DNA of 64,000 nucleotides, taken from positions 62,001-126,000 of the forward strand of contig JAJOZX010008801.1 in NCBI GenBank assembly GCA_023014485.1, read 5' to 3'. Source of the DNA: Bathynomus jamesi. Lineage: Eukaryota; Arthropoda; Malacostraca; Isopoda; Cirolanidae. How positions within the stretch are numbered: position 1 is the stretch's first letter; every line of letters begins with the position of its first letter. Shown piece after piece: positions 1 through 10,540 of the stretch. A model generated the notes under the pieces. It was not told where the DNA came from. It saw nothing but the letters and a program-made list of their open reading frames with translations, and did not search any database. The translations under genes were made by a program, and so were the position numbers.

Positions 1-319
1 ACATTTTTTTTTGATATATTTTTTTCGTTCGTCTATTTCCTTTCTGCTTTTCCAATTTCGTTTGTGAAATGTGAACCTTTTCGGTTTTATGACCATTTTC
101 CCGTAGGAGACCATTTTCCCGTAGGAAAAATTTGATGACGAAAGATATTATTTCGTTGGAATTGTTTTCAATTTAGGTTATTTTTCTTCGTGCACCTTCT
201 GTGACATCAACTTTCATTTAATAAATTATTTTCGCTACTCACTGATGATTTATACCCACACTTGTATAAATAGAATTAACCGCCGAATTGATAATCAATA
301 GTTATTTTGATGTAAGCAG
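1..319. other. AT-rich DNA, no gene recognised
   Basis: I see no coding or RNA signal. The only local structure is a short tandem duplication near 91-126, where the phrase gaccattttcccgtagga occurs twice in a row. Confidence 0.5.
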
Positions 320-482
320 TCTAGTGGTGCACCGATTAATCGGTATCGGCACCTGGCATGCCGATTAATCGGCCATGCCGATATTAGGAAAATACCTTGC
401 ATTGCCGATATAGGAAAATACCTTGCATTGCCGATTAATCGGCATGCAAGGTGCCGATACCGATTAATCGGTGCACCACTAG
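320..482. mobile_element. hAT-like MITE with 33-bp perfect terminal inverted repeats
   Basis: The stretch 321-353, beginning CTAGTGGTGCACC, is repeated as a perfect reverse complement at 450-482. The interior repeats CCGATTAATCGG palindromes and has no coding capacity. The flanks GTAAGCAG (312-319) and GTAAGCAC (482-489) match at 7 of 8 bases and overlap the element edge, which fits an 8-bp duplication. TAGTGGTG-type ends with 8-bp duplications are typical of hAT elements; the family name is inference. The exact boundary is uncertain by 1-2 bases. Confidence 0.72.
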
Positions 483-585
483 TAAGCACACAGCGGGAAT
501 TAACAGTGTTCGTACACCACGAGATAGAAACACTATGTATGGAATAACACGAATGAACACGCGTGGCTTTTGTATGAAGCAAAAA

Positions 586-675
586 TGCCCTAACCAGGAT
601 TCGAACCCGGCTCCCCCCCCCCCCCCCCGCGTAGAAATCGCGAGCACTATCATCTCACTACGACGGGATAAAACT
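586..675 (-). repeat. Decayed tRNA-like unit with a 16-C insertion
   Basis: Read on the minus strand, a B-box GGTTCGAATCC (597-607) and a TAGTGAGATGATAG stretch resembling an A-box frame a possible anticodon arm. A run of 16 C on the plus strand (613-628) interrupts the variable-loop region. The acceptor halves do not pair, so I read this as a tRNA-derived SINE head or pseudogene. No LINE-like tail is visible. Confidence 0.4.
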
Positions 676-961
676 AATCGAGGAAACGCTTAATACTTTC
701 GCGTCTAGAGTTGTTTTACGATGTTAACCCTCGCGCACTCGAGGTAGTGGCGGTGCTTTTAAATTCAAATCTCTTAAATGGTATAACATTGGGGTCCTAT
801 ACTAGATGAAATAACGCGCGTGAGCCGGGATTCTATGAAAGAAATGGAGTTAGTGATTAATCGGCCGATTATTCCATTTAAATCGAATGCACTCATAATA
901 TACATTATACAACTGTGTATTACACCTTTTACCATACCTTACCTTACCTTATGAACCTTAT

Positions 962-1022
962 GTTGTTTCGTGCGTTGGTCTCTCTTCATACGGAGGTCAA
1001 GCTGGTGGCCCCGCCTCTATAA
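962..1022 (-). repeat. Short LINE 3'-end fragment
   Basis: The text around gtttcgtgcgttggtctctc, followed by gaggtcaagctggtggcc, matches the 3' end of the LINE family seen at 45705-48965 (minus) and 16501-17012 (plus). Only about 60 bp is kept. An oppositely oriented fragment of the same end sits at 1672-1738. Confidence 0.6.
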
Positions 1023-1671
1023 CGTTGTTATAAGATGGAAGGAGTATCAGTACACAGCGATGTTTCACAACGGGAGTGAAAGAAATATAATTGAAGCAAC
1101 GTGTATTAACCATATTAATAATTTTAATCTTATTTCCTGTATATATAAAATTGATGATGATAATCGTCGCATTTTCATCCTTATTTTTAATCAGTATAAA
1201 AACAATTTCTCGCCACCCTTCAATCGGAAGAGGTTTCTCCGATGAGACATTTATGTAAACTGGGACAACTCGTCTGTATTTTCAGTTTCCCTGAAGGAAA
1301 CTTTAAATAAAGGGGATAAATTGAAATAAAATAGAAAATGCTTTTGTCGTACAAATCTTCGAAATGAAAGAAAGGTTTAATGAGATGTTAGAAGAAGACG
1401 CACGTCCGTCGTCCGACTGGAATTATTATTATTATAATAAACATTTATGCGTTCTACTTGAGAGTCTAAATTAACACTTCATCCGTTTAAGCAAACTTAA
1501 AATGAATTTACGCTTCATGAAGACCTTTTAAATAGGGGTGTTCCTTTGGCAATAACTTGTCTCCTTCACTATTTAAATGTATGCTTTGCAAGTAGCCAAA
1601 TGTAATAATAATAATCTCTACTGTAAACAGCTTATTACTGTATACAGAATACTAAGATAAAGGTGGGAGCC
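1023..1671. other. No feature recognised
   Basis: AT-rich sequence with short trinucleotide (att/ata) runs. It lies between two oppositely oriented fragments of the same LINE 3' end, so it may be filler inside an old rearranged insertion. The open frame at 970-1245 has no recognisable motif. Confidence 0.4.
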
Positions 1672-1738
1672 TTTAGCTTGACCTTGGCACGAAGAGAGAC
1701 CAACGCACGGAACTGCTACGAGGTTACGCGGTATAAAT
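1672..1738 (+). repeat. Short LINE 3'-end fragment
   Basis: The string starting agcttgaccttggcacgaag and running through caacgcacggaactgctacg matches the terminal part of the LINE ends at 16957-17012 and 40650-40710. It has the opposite orientation to the fragment at 962-1022. Confidence 0.6.
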
Positions 1739-1855
1739 ACAAGTTGGTTATATAGAAACACGAATAAAAATTATATTTTAAAATAGGTTACCAATATTAT
1801 ATAACCCAAAATATATTAAAAAAAAATCCTTTATTCCATTAATAAAATAATTTTT

Positions 1856-2058
1856 GGATCAAATGTAGAATTCGGACCCCAGCCTTCTTCAGTTAGCTTT
1901 ATAAGGCTAACTAACGAAAATATCACGACCTAACCTAAACAATCGTTAGGTTAACTGTACGCCCTTGACGATTGGTTAGGTTAGGTCGTGATATTTTCGT
2001 TAGTTAGCCTTATAAAGCTAACTAAAGAAGGCTGGGGTCCGAATTCTATATTTGATCC
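1856..2058. mobile_element. GG-end foldback element (type F), TSD TAATTTTT
   Basis: Arms of about 91 bp are nearly perfect inverted copies, separated by a loop of about 21 bp containing ACTGTACGCCCTTG. The outer end is GGATCAAATGTAGAATTCGG, then an AGCCTTCTT block, then the shared module (AAAATATCACGAC, CCTAACCTAA, CAATCG). An 8-bp direct duplication TAATTTTT flanks it exactly (1848-1855 and 2059-2066). No coding capacity is visible. GG ends with 8-bp duplications fit Merlin-type non-autonomous elements (inference). Confidence 0.85.
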
Positions 2059-2960
2059 TAATTTTTAACCGAAGAACCTAATATTACGGATATAATGAAG
2101 TATAAAACGATATTGAAAATATAACTGAAGGACAAATACGATATGTTTGTCGACTGCTTCAGGAGTGAGAAGGTGCTTTTTGTCTGTGTAAATATTGTCG
2201 AAGTAATTGAACATCACCCGATCAATTTATACGCCAGGGACGCAATACCAATATTGTTATATCGAATTATTTAATAAGGTATTTGTTGGGAGAAACTCGA
2301 TCCTTGAATACGTGTTCATTTCCAGTATGGACCGATATATTTAGCGTTTATGAATGAATGCAGTGACCGTACTAAATTAGTAGGGTAAATTCGCTCTTTT
2401 AATGTCTTTCCCAATTTAGTTTAAAGTAAGTTAGTAATATAATTGTTTATCAATAAATAAAAAACAAGAAAAATAATAAGTTGTCAGCTTGAAATTTTTT
2501 TTATATATTTTTTAATTCCTTGTCAACTTTTCCGGAATATAAATTTTGTAATTTGATTTAATTTAAAATTTTTTTTTTAATTATTTCATTACCAAGAGAA
2601 AAAAAAAATTTAAAAAAAATATAAAAAAATTAAATTAAAATACAAAAGTTACGTTCAAGACATTTATAATAATAATAATAATAATAATAATATTAATAAT
2701 AAAGGGATTAATATTGTTTTTCTTTCGACGTTTGTCGTTGTGTGGTCTTGAGCTGTCAAAGGAGAAGACGTAATCGTGACAAGTGTAGATAAGTTGGTAA
2801 ATGACAGGAACGTGTGTTTGATGACTGACAACACTAATTTTATTTCACTGTGACACCGGTTTGTGATGAGTAGTTATTTGGTCGAGATTGGGACGTTCGT
2901 CTCCGGTTTTCACTTCAAGCTGAGCCTCACCCCGAGAGAACGAGTATGACTTTTGTTGAA
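2059..2960. other. AT-rich intergenic DNA with an (AAT)n tract
   Basis: Mostly A/T homopolymer-like sequence. An (ATA/AAT) tract lies near 2668-2702. No reading frame with a recognisable motif was found. Confidence 0.45.
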
Positions 2961-2962
2961 GT

Positions 2963-3083
2963 GTGTGTGTGTGTTTGTGCGCGCGCGCGCTCTTAATGTT
3001 AGGGTGTAAAGCATTATTGATTTCAGAGTAGAAATTAGCGGGTTTGTTTCTTGCAATCAAAATTTTCGTATGGGTATATGGAC

Positions 3084-3132
<49 letters not shown>
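2963..3132. repeat. (GT)n/(GC)n and long (TA)n microsatellites
   Basis: GT repeats pass into GC repeats at about 2963-2991. A nearly pure TA tract of about 45 bp lies at 3085-3132. The TA tract abuts the tRNA-bearing palindrome that follows, and a second TA tract starts right after that palindrome at 3402. Confidence 0.85.
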
Positions 3133-3138
<6 letters not shown>

Positions 3139-3157
3139 CTGCAAACACGCAGTATAA

Positions 3158-3398
3158 TTAACGTAAAGAACGACGCTTTCTATAGGAGAATATTCCGCGC
3201 AAGATGAGAGCGAAAGAACGAAACAAATGAAAAAATGAGGTAACCACCCGGGAATCGAACCCGGGATCTTCCGATTGCCGGTCAATCGGAAGATCCCGGG
3301 TTCGATTCCCGGGTGGTTACCTCATTTTTTCATTTGTTTCGTTCTTTCGCTCTCATCTTGCGCGGAATATTCTCCTATACAAAGCGTCGTTCTTTACG

Positions 3399-3402
<4 letters not shown>
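3158..3402. repeat. Near-perfect palindrome carrying the 3' half of a tRNA-like unit
   Basis: Two arms of about 120 bp meet around 3280 with a loop of only about 5 bases (ccggt). Each arm runs from the flank TTAACGTAAAGAACGACG to a tRNA-like 3' half with B-box GGTTCGATTCC and stem CCCGGG. I see roughly one mismatch per arm. Both sides are TA microsatellite. The arm is related to one half of the tRNA-bearing unit at 11559-11771, which still has an intact-looking 5' half, so this copy looks like an inverted duplication of one half. Confidence 0.85.
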
Positions 3403-3436
<34 letters not shown>

Positions 3437-3479
3437 AAAGGATCGCTTCTAAAAAGTCGAATTCTAAATTTAATAATTA

Positions 3480-4520
3480 AGAACAAGAACAGAAGAGATG
3501 TGATCATCTTATTGGCCCACGTTTCGGGTTTGTTACCCCTTTTCAAGACTAAAATTATAATAAAATACAGTTAAAACAAATGAGATCTTTCAAAAACTAT
3601 ATGAAACCTTATTTTTTAAAAAACTTCAATCATTGTTACGATTAAAATAAACATTCACTACACCTTATCTGAGCTCTAACATGATAATAGAAATTTAAAA
3701 CATATACCTTTGGTTAGCTTCCGCCCGAATTGTTCATTCTGACGAAGGTCAAGCTTTTCACTCCACCTTAGACCTACAGTTTAACGTGGAATCCGAACCA
3801 CGCCCCGTCAGCAGCCCAGCGTCTTAACCACTAGGCCACCTAGGGTACCCATTTATCTACCAACCACTTTCTTTATTGTGTGGAAGGATGAACAGCTGGG
3901 TTTTGCTGCGCGCCGGGTCTCGAACCCGGGGCCGATGGATTCGTAGTCATCGACGCTAACCACTACACCACCGAGGCGCATATATATATAACTATTAGTT
4001 GGTAGATTAGGCTATGAGGAGTGGAACCGCCGAGGAATCATGATGAAGTGTGGGTGAAGTTTTTTGATGTAGAGGGATTCTAAGGTCAAAAGAGGATGGA
4101 TAAGCGGCAAAAATTTTAAAATCATTACGGCTAATATTGTGATGACAAAGAATGAAATGGTCTTATATCGGTGAGTTTTACTTCTTAGTCAGAGTCACAT
4201 CGGTGAGTTTTACTTCTTAGTCAGAGTCACATCGGTCCTGTGGCTAATTCCTTTGTGGGAGTAAATTCTTACCTTTAGGAGTCTGGTGGTAGAGCCAATA
4301 TATGTTCCTCGCTCACAGTGAGGACAAGTAAACTTATAAACAATGCCAGACCGCTTTAACGGAGGAAAACAATTTTTCACATGGGAGAGAGAACCGAGAA
4401 TGTAAACGGGTTTTTTAATACAAGTTTGAAATATTTTAAAACGTGAAACGCTTTTAATCTCTCTCAGTCTGAATTTTGGTAGTATATACTCTTCAAGCTT
4501 AATTTTTATAGATTTCATTT
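3480..4520 (-). pseudogene. Penelope-like element, 3' part with GIY-YIG endonuclease
   Basis: The minus-strand frame 4518-4210 encodes about 102 residues with SGIVYKFTCPHC followed by YIGSTTR and an HKG motif, the GIY-YIG core known from Penelope-like elements. Downstream, the minus strand ends in a CCCGAAACGT / ggccaataag stretch near 3507-3530, like the 3' end of the plus copy at 7010-7060. A dimeric tRNA SINE interrupts the 3' region. The frame stops before any reverse transcriptase, so this is a 5'-truncated, dead copy, head to head with the next one. Confidence 0.82.
3690..3986 (-). mobile_element. Dimeric tRNA-derived SINE
   Basis: On the minus strand, unit 1 starts near 3980 with a GGTGGTGTAGTGGTTAGCG A-box region and GGTTCGAGACC B-box. 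Unit 2 follows with GGTGGCCTAGTGGTTAAGAC and GGTTCGGATTCC, then a tail with gaaaagcttgaccttcgtc and gcggaagctaaccaaagg. The same two-unit order occurs at 22313-22592, and unit-2-like sequence at 52945-53105. Pol III promoters are therefore present twice per element. It interrupts the Penelope 3' region. Confidence 0.82.
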
Positions 4521-4833
4521 ACCAATTGAAAAACTTTTATTCGAGGCCAAACGCTTGCCACTCGTAGGCCATTTTAATCTACTTAAAAATCGAATTATGC
4601 TTTCAGTTCAAGAAGCTTTTGGCAAGGCATCAAAGGTTAACGTGTCATTTTCCTTCTTTACGGAAGGTGATGTATAACCTTCAAAAGCCGTGGCTAATCT
4701 TAAGGACATAATTGTTTCATATCCTGACGAGGGAAGGGGTGTAATTCTTTTGAACTTTCCGAAAATTAAATAAGTACTTTCAGATTTGTGCAAATTTAAA
4801 AATGATTCTTGAATCTCCTTTTAAAATAATTTT

Positions 4834-5290
4834 GGGTCAATCCCAGAATAGGCACTTGATGTACCTCAATCCCAGATGAAGCACCTGCGTTCAACCTCAA
4901 TCCCAGAATAGGCACCTTGCAAGGAATTAAATAAAAAAAACCTGATGATTACAAAATTTATTGTTTATACAAAGTTTATTACAATTTCTGAAATAGAAAT
5001 CGAATAATATTATTAATAAAATATTAACTGTGAAAATCAGGTAAAAATCAAACTGGTAAGAATAGCAAAACTAACCAAAAAAGCAGAAGATATAGCAAAA
5101 GGTTAGGTTAGGTTAGGTTAGGTTAGGTTAGAGTTGATTTTTTCAAATATTGATAAAAACAATGAAATTATATCTCTAAAAACTGTTTATATTTTTTTCT
5201 CCTCAATCCCAGATTAAGCACCTGTGTTTTGCCTCAATCCCAGATTAAGCACCTAAAAATGATTTCAGGTGCCTATTCTGGGATTGATCC
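4834..5290. mobile_element. GG-end element with telomere-like array, TSD ATAATTTT
   Basis: Ends GGGTCAATCCCAGAATAGGC and its inverse at 5268-5290 (GGATCAATCCCAGAATAGGC read inward) are flanked by a perfect 8-bp duplication ATAATTTT (4826-4833, 5291-5298). CTCAATCCCAGA-type copies of the end sequence are repeated next to both termini. The interior holds a (GGTTA)n array at 5101-5131. Removing it rejoins the Penelope reverse transcriptase segments. No transposase is encoded. Confidence 0.87.
5101..5131. repeat. Telomere-like (TTAGG)n array
   Basis: About six uninterrupted GGTTA units. TTAGG is the common arthropod telomere repeat. Because the array lies inside a transposable element with a target duplication, it came here as cargo rather than as an old chromosome end (inference). 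Confidence 0.8.
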
Positions 5291-7065
5291 ATAATTTTTA
5301 AAGCGGAGGACAAAATTAATAGGTTTTTACCTCAAATGAAAGAATTAGGAAAACTCTGGTGCCAATACGTACAAAGAATGACCTTCTCTAGTCACTGGAT
5401 CCAGTCTGGTTCCTTATACGGTCTACCAAAGATACACGACTTAAATGTTTCTCTTCCCCCTATTTTGGCTACATACAATATGGTTGGCTATAAGTTAAGC
5501 AAAATTTTTGGTTCTCTTCATCTATCACCTTTTCACTAACCAGTTCTCATTAAGAAATTCTTATATGACTTTGCGAAGGAAATAGTTAATCAAAATGATT
5601 CTTATTTCATGGTTAGGTATGATGTCACTTCTCTCTTTACCAACGTTCCATTCTGAGAGACTATAGGTATCATGTTAACACTTTACCTCATACGGATCAC
5701 GTCAGTTTTACAAAGGTAACGGTAGTGATTTTGTTTGATGCACGGTGCGCATCCAATATGATATAAAGTGTTAATAATATCGTTTTCAATCCTAATACAA
5801 CCTTTTCACGACTTTGATAAGGTCTCTTTTAGGAAAGTTTACAACTTTCTACGCTGGATTCGTACTTCACCTTCAACTGAACCTTCAGACTGATGGGGTT
5901 GCCATGGGGTCTCCCATTGACCCGTCTCTGGCCAATATTTTCATGGTGCATCTTAAGACATCATTATGGAAAACTCTCCTTGCAATTTCGTTTTAAGTAT
6001 TATAAGAGGGATGGCGATGATACAGTAGCTCTTTTGTAGAAACAGAGGCGTACCGAAGACCTTTAAAGGACTGGGCACTAACTTTTATAATTTTTGCTCA
6101 TATTTGTTTAAAGTAAATTTTGTTTGAACCCCTCGTTTACGCCCTTTTCACTCGTTCTTATCCTATTTGGGTTTTCACCAAGAGATTGTATACTTGAAAG
6201 ATTACTTCTCTTAAAATCGTTATCCCATTTATGTGTTTTACAGCCAAGTTTCTGACTTCCTCTTCTATATTTACCGACCTAAACTCCCTATAGTTACTGT
6301 CCTCCAAAAGATATAAATTAAATTTGTCCCCCGCATTTGGGATATCTTAATGTATCATATAAAAGACACTTCGCACATATTCCACGCCAAAAGTTTTCTG
6401 TCTTAGATTTTAAGCTTATATTAAAAAATCCGTTTACATTCAGTTCTCTCTTTCATCTGAAAGAAGTATTCCTCCGTTAAGGTGGTGTGGCGTTGTTTAT
6501 AAGTTTACTCGTCCTCATTGTGAGCGAGGAACATATATTGGCTCAACCACCAGACGGCTAATAAAGGTGAAAATTTACTCCCACAAAAGGAATCAGCCAC
6601 AGGACCGATGTGACTTTGACGAAGAAGGAAAATTCACCGATACGACCATTCCATTCTTTGTCATGACAATATTAGCTAGAATGATTTTAAAATTTCAGTC
6701 GCTCATCAATCCTTTTTTGACCTTAGAATTTTAGATTCCCTCCACATCCCAAAACATCCACCCACATTTAATCATGATTCCTCAGCCATTACACTCCTCA
6801 TAACCTAATCTACCAACCAATAGTTATATATTTTTTCTTAAATTTCTCTTTCTGGTTCAGTTTTCATTATGTTTGAGTTCAGATAAAGTGTGTTGAAATG
6901 TTTATTTTAATTGTAATAGCGATTCAAGTTTAAAAAATTGTAAGTTTTGTACACTCTTTTTATATACAGTATATATCATTTGTTTTAATTGTATTTTATT
7001 ATAATTTTAGTCTTGAAAATGGGTAACAAACTCGAAACGTTACATTGGCCAATAAAGATGATTAA

Positions 7066-7171
7066 ATGAGGCCCTCCAAGGAAGAAGTGGCTAAACGACA
7101 AAAGTAAAAAACGCCAGAAAAACGCGGTTAAACGTTGTACCAATTTGAAAGTTGTCATAACTTTTGAACTT
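7066..7171. repeat. Dispersed repeat shared with 39053-39150
   Basis: The phrase ggaagaagtggctaaacgac, followed by aaaaacgccaga and cataacttttgaac, recurs at 39053-39145 with small changes. It lies between two Penelope segments. I do not recognise the family. Confidence 0.6.
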
Positions 7172-7808
7172 TAATAATATCGTTTTCAATCCTAATACAA
7201 TCTTTTCACGACTTTGATAAGGCCTCTTTTAGCAAAGTCTACAACTTTCTACGCTGGATTCGTACTTCACCTTCAACTGAACCTTCAGACTGATGGGGTT
7301 GCCATGGGACAGAAGGGAAAGGACTCGCAAACACGCGTAACACAGCATCAATATTCCGTTAAAACGGGACAGTCGTCCAGTGCCCTTTTCGTCCATTTTC
7401 AGAGTTATCCCACCGTATTGATTGGAATAATGCTTCAATTTTGTTTCACTCAAGCAACATTGTTAATAGAAATATTCTTGAGTCTGCCATTATCCAACTT
7501 ACAAATAACTTCAACATTAGCCAGGGCCATTTTGCTCTTGATCCTGTTGTTTTGAATTCGTTCAGAACGGATTTGGACAAGAGGAGCAAAATGCTAAAAC
7601 TCTGATAGCTTTTCCTTATAAATATGTATGCTCCTCCTACAATTTTTATTTTTCTATACCTATATATAGTCTCGAACTTGTAATTTATTTCAGTGTTCCT
7701 GAGGATGTTATTAGACAAAAGCGCTTGAGCACCATTCTGTGTCCTTTTTCCTTCGTGGTTATTTTCATCCTAAATATTATTCACGTGTTACTTTCGTGAA
7801 ATAATTTT

Positions 7809-7810
<2 letters not shown>
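7172..7810 (+). pseudogene. Chimeric Penelope-like fragment with a complete 3' end (family B)
   Basis: 7172-7308 duplicates 5773-5910, including the TDGVAMG motif. After 7310 the sequence switches to another Penelope family. Reading through frames, the tail gives SALFVHF, HRIDWNNA and ILESAII, which resembles a Penelope C-terminus. The 3' end runs from CCTGAGGATGTTATTAGAC (7698) to a CACGTGTTACTTTCGTG block and stops at a TA microsatellite. The same end occurs at 27138 (minus) and twice at 34633-34812. Confidence 0.72.

Positions 7811-7843
<33 letters not shown>
7811..7843. repeat. (TA)n microsatellite
   Basis: A near-pure TA tract directly after the Penelope family B 3' end. Confidence 0.85.
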
Positions 7844-7848
<5 letters not shown>

Positions 7849-8189
7849 CAGGTTGGATTCGTGTTTTATTGGCCGTGGAGACCTTCGAAACCGCACTACA
7901 GTACCACAGACGGTTTTGAGTCAGACGGTTTTGGACTCAAAACCGCTGCGATTCTCCAGATACGAATGACATCCGGTTGAGATCCTTATTTTTGGTTCGG
8001 ATCCAAGGTCTGCTTTAAAAGGCGGGAACGGGTCCCAGTGAAAGTTCTTGAAGGATTTCCTCCAATAAGATGTTCTTCAGCTTTTATTTATTTAGAGAGG
8101 AAATTTTGTTATTTAGGGTAGTAATTATCGTGCCAATTCCTGAGTGCCATTTTTCTGTACCAAGACGGGTTTCTTTAGCTAAAGGTTTG

Positions 8190-8262
8190 ATTGTGAGGTC
8201 CAAAGGAATTAAGACGAAGGTTTGATTGTGAGGTCCAAAGGAATTAAGACGAAATTATATAC
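8190..8262. repeat. Tandem duplication of a 35-bp unit
   Basis: The unit containing aaggtttgattgtgaggtcc is present twice in tandem. A second small duplication (gataagtcgacgcttttcga) lies at 8780-8833. The region 7866-8310 otherwise shows only a small hairpin at 7914-7951 (gacggttttgagtc with its inverse). Confidence 0.7.
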
Positions 8263-9048
8263 GAGAGTGGATTCAGGATTTTTTTTTTTTTTTTTAAGTA
8301 ATGAAATTATCATACATTCTAAATGGAAGTAGATGTTTCGTTAGACGTTTCACTATCTCATTTTGTTAATTTTGTAATGTCTAATGTATTAATAGACGTT
8401 TCACAATAATTAAGCATTTTGTTAGACATTTTCGTAAGTTAATTGAAATGTCTCAATCAATTGTTCCAATTTTTTAAACAATTAAAAAGACTAATCCGAA
8501 ATGTCTGATGAAATTTTTAATGATTTTGCCTAACAATGAAATGTCTAATACGTGAACGTTTAAGGAATTTAATCGGAAAAGACCTCCGGGCACTAATGGG
8601 TTAAGTTTAAGTATAAGCTTAAGTTTATTTGAAAAACTTTTTGTATTGAACTCTTAACAAAGTTTGACTTTCAATTGATATCGATTTCTTCTCATAATTG
8701 ACTCTGTATTTCTTTCAACCTCGCGTAATTTACGTTATGAAAGCCACTCATTAGTTTTAAATACTCGAATTAGTTCTTCGATAAGTCGACGCTTTTCGAG
8801 TAAATACTCGATAAGTCGACGCTTTTCGAGTAAATACGAATCTAGTTTAGGTAATAATCATTCCTCCCTCGAATATTTAACTTCTCAGTTCTGGATTCAT
8901 TTTGGTGGCTCTATCCTGAATCCTTTGAAACTCGCTCCACCACTAAGAACGGCCATGTACCACCACCCACCGAATCGAGAAAGAGCTCTCAATCTGTCAA
9001 TCCTTCCGGTGTCCGGGCCTGGTGAGGTTCCAACTTATCAGTCTTTTT

Positions 9049-9260
9049 GGTGCTACTATAGTATACGGTCTACCTACGATTCGGCGGTCTACCTTTTAAT
9101 TATAGCTTCTTATATTGTTTATTAATTGCTCGTTTACATCCCGATGTCAATCGCCCTTGACGATTGGTTAGGTTTAGTCATGATATTTTCGTTAGTTTTA
9201 ACGAAAATATCTTGATTAAACCTAACCAATCGTAGGTAGACCGCATATGATAGTAGCACC
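9049..9260. mobile_element. GG-end foldback element (type B), TSD GTCTTTTT/GTCCTTTC
   Basis: The end GGTGCTACTATAGTATA plus CGGTCTACCTACGATT matches its inverse at 9228-9260 at about 30 of 33 positions. The interior holds the shared module as an inverted pair joined by CGTTAGTTTTAACG. The flanks match at 6 of 8 bases. The empty site reads atcttttctcagg at 43500 and gtcttttctagc at 33470. Confidence 0.8.
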
Positions 9261-9417
9261 GTCCTTTCTCAAGTATAGGGTGTATAACTTAGAGATTGGA
9301 CGTATAGGGTAGTCCTACTGTATATCAAGCGGACTAGGTCTAGGCACAGGGTCATAGGCTAGTCCTTAATCTTGAAAGTCTTTACTAGCTTAGGCCTAGC
9401 AAATAAATAAAGTTAAA

Positions 9418-9621
9418 GGATCACCTGAAGATCAAGGCCCCCCACCCTTCTTTAGTTAGCCTTATAAGGCTAACTAACGAAAATATCACGACTTAACCTA
9501 ACCAATCGTTAGGTCAACTGTATGTTCTTGACGATTGGTTAGGTTAAGTCGTGATATTTTCGTTAGTTAGCCTTATAAGGCTAACTAACGAAGGCTGGGG
9601 GCCCTGATCTTCAGGTGATCC
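9418..9621. mobile_element. GG-end foldback element (type D), TSD AAGTTAAA
   Basis: Ends GGATCACCTGAAGATCA are inverted copies; the arms continue through AGCCTTATAAGGCTAAC and the shared module. AAGTTAAA is duplicated exactly on both sides (9410-9417, 9622-9629). The related locus near 33600 reads aaataaataaaattaataaatgcatg without the element, confirming insertion. Confidence 0.88.
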
Positions 9622-9810
9622 AAGTTAAATGCATGAAAGATATTTAGAAGACGTAAGTCTACATGGAATAAATGAATAAATATGCATATATGATAAGTGT
9701 TTTCTCCTCTTGTCGATTTAGCCTATAAATACGAACACTAAATAAACTGCGTCACATCTTCGAAATATTTTTAACCCCAATGCGCATGCGTCCAGGCGCA
9801 AACAATAGAA

Positions 9811-10013
9811 GGAGCTATTGAAGAATAGGGACCCCAGCCTTCTTTAGTTAGCTTTATAAGGCTAACTAACGAAAATATCATGACCTAACCTAACCAATCG
9901 TCAAGGGCGTACAGTTAACCTAACGATTGGTTAGGTTAGGTCGTGATATTTTCGTTAGTTAGCCTTATAAGCCTAACTAAAGAAGGCTGGGGTCCCTATT
10001 CTTCAATAGCTCC
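9811..10013. mobile_element. GG-end foldback element (type E), TSD CAATAGAA
   Basis: Ends GGAGCTATTGAAGAATAGGG are inverted copies; the inner arms match type D. CAATAGAA is duplicated on both sides (9803-9810, 10014-10021). Two empty sites exist: gcgcaaggaatagaaaacta (33750) and gcgcaaacaatagaaaacta (45178). Confidence 0.9.
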
Positions 10014-10225
10014 CAATAGAAAACTAATTTATTATACAAATGAAATATACAATTTCAAACCATTATATATTTGAAACATTTAAGCATCGTTTTGATGTAC
10101 TTGAAATGTCGAGGAAACATTTCAGAATAGCTATTATTCATTTCAGAAAGTTAAGTTCATTATGGGATGTCAAGTTGACGTTTCATATATATATATATAT
10201 ATATATGTGTAACAAACGTCCGTTC

Positions 10226-10540
10226 GGTACTTACGTATTATCGGGATTACCAAACTGTTTATTATGTATTTTTGCTCTCGTTATTTTCGTTTAAACCAAC
10301 GAAAATATCACAACTTAACCTAACCAATCATCAAGGGCGTACAGTTGACATAATCGGGCATTCAGTCGACCTAACCGGGCATTCAGTCGACCTAACCGGG
10401 CGTTCAATTAACCTAACAGGTGTCAACTGTACACCCTTGATGATTGGTTAAGTTGCGATATTTTCGTTAGTTCAAACGAAAATGACGAGAGCAAAAATAC
10501 ATAATAAACAGTTTGGTAGTCCCGATAATACGTAAGTACC
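10226..10540. mobile_element. GG-end foldback element (type C), TSD GTCCGTTC
   Basis: Arms of about 65 bp start GGTACTTACGTATTATCGGG and pass through AAACTGTTTATTATG; they are unlike the other types. The inner part has the shared module in inverted pairs around several GGGCATTCA units. GTCCGTTC is a perfect 8-bp duplication (10218-10225, 10541-10548). Related empty loci near 33915 and 45290 read (a/c)aaacgtct. Confidence 0.88.

Larger units (their letters stand above)
4521..7075 (+). pseudogene. Penelope-like element with reverse transcriptase and GIY-YIG remnants
   Basis: Pieces in different frames appear in the expected order: an upstream DEGRGV stretch near 4730, a KAEDKINRFL segment (5300-5330), the RT motif LYGLPKIH (about 5416), the motif TDGVAMGSP...LANIFM (about 5890-5945), and a GIY-YIG endonuclease near 6490-6600. 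The end near 7010-7060 carries CTCGAAACGTTAC and ggccaataaagatg. Stops and frameshifts are frequent. A GG-end element (4834-5290) is inserted within the RT region. Confidence 0.8.
8310..10225. repeat. Large dispersed repeat, copy 1, with foldback insertions
   Basis: After removing the inserted elements, about 1.3 kb aligns in order with 33035-33925 and 42840-45310. Landmarks are taagtcgacgcttttcgag, agctcagg(a/c)tcacaggctggt-like text, aatgcatgaaa with agaagacgta, gcgcatgcgtc(t/c)aggcgca, and aatagaaaactaa. Repeated TTAGACATTTC inverted words near its start look like subterminal repeats. I do not recognise a coding region. Its value is that its relatives supply empty sites for the insertions inside it. 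Confidence 0.75.
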
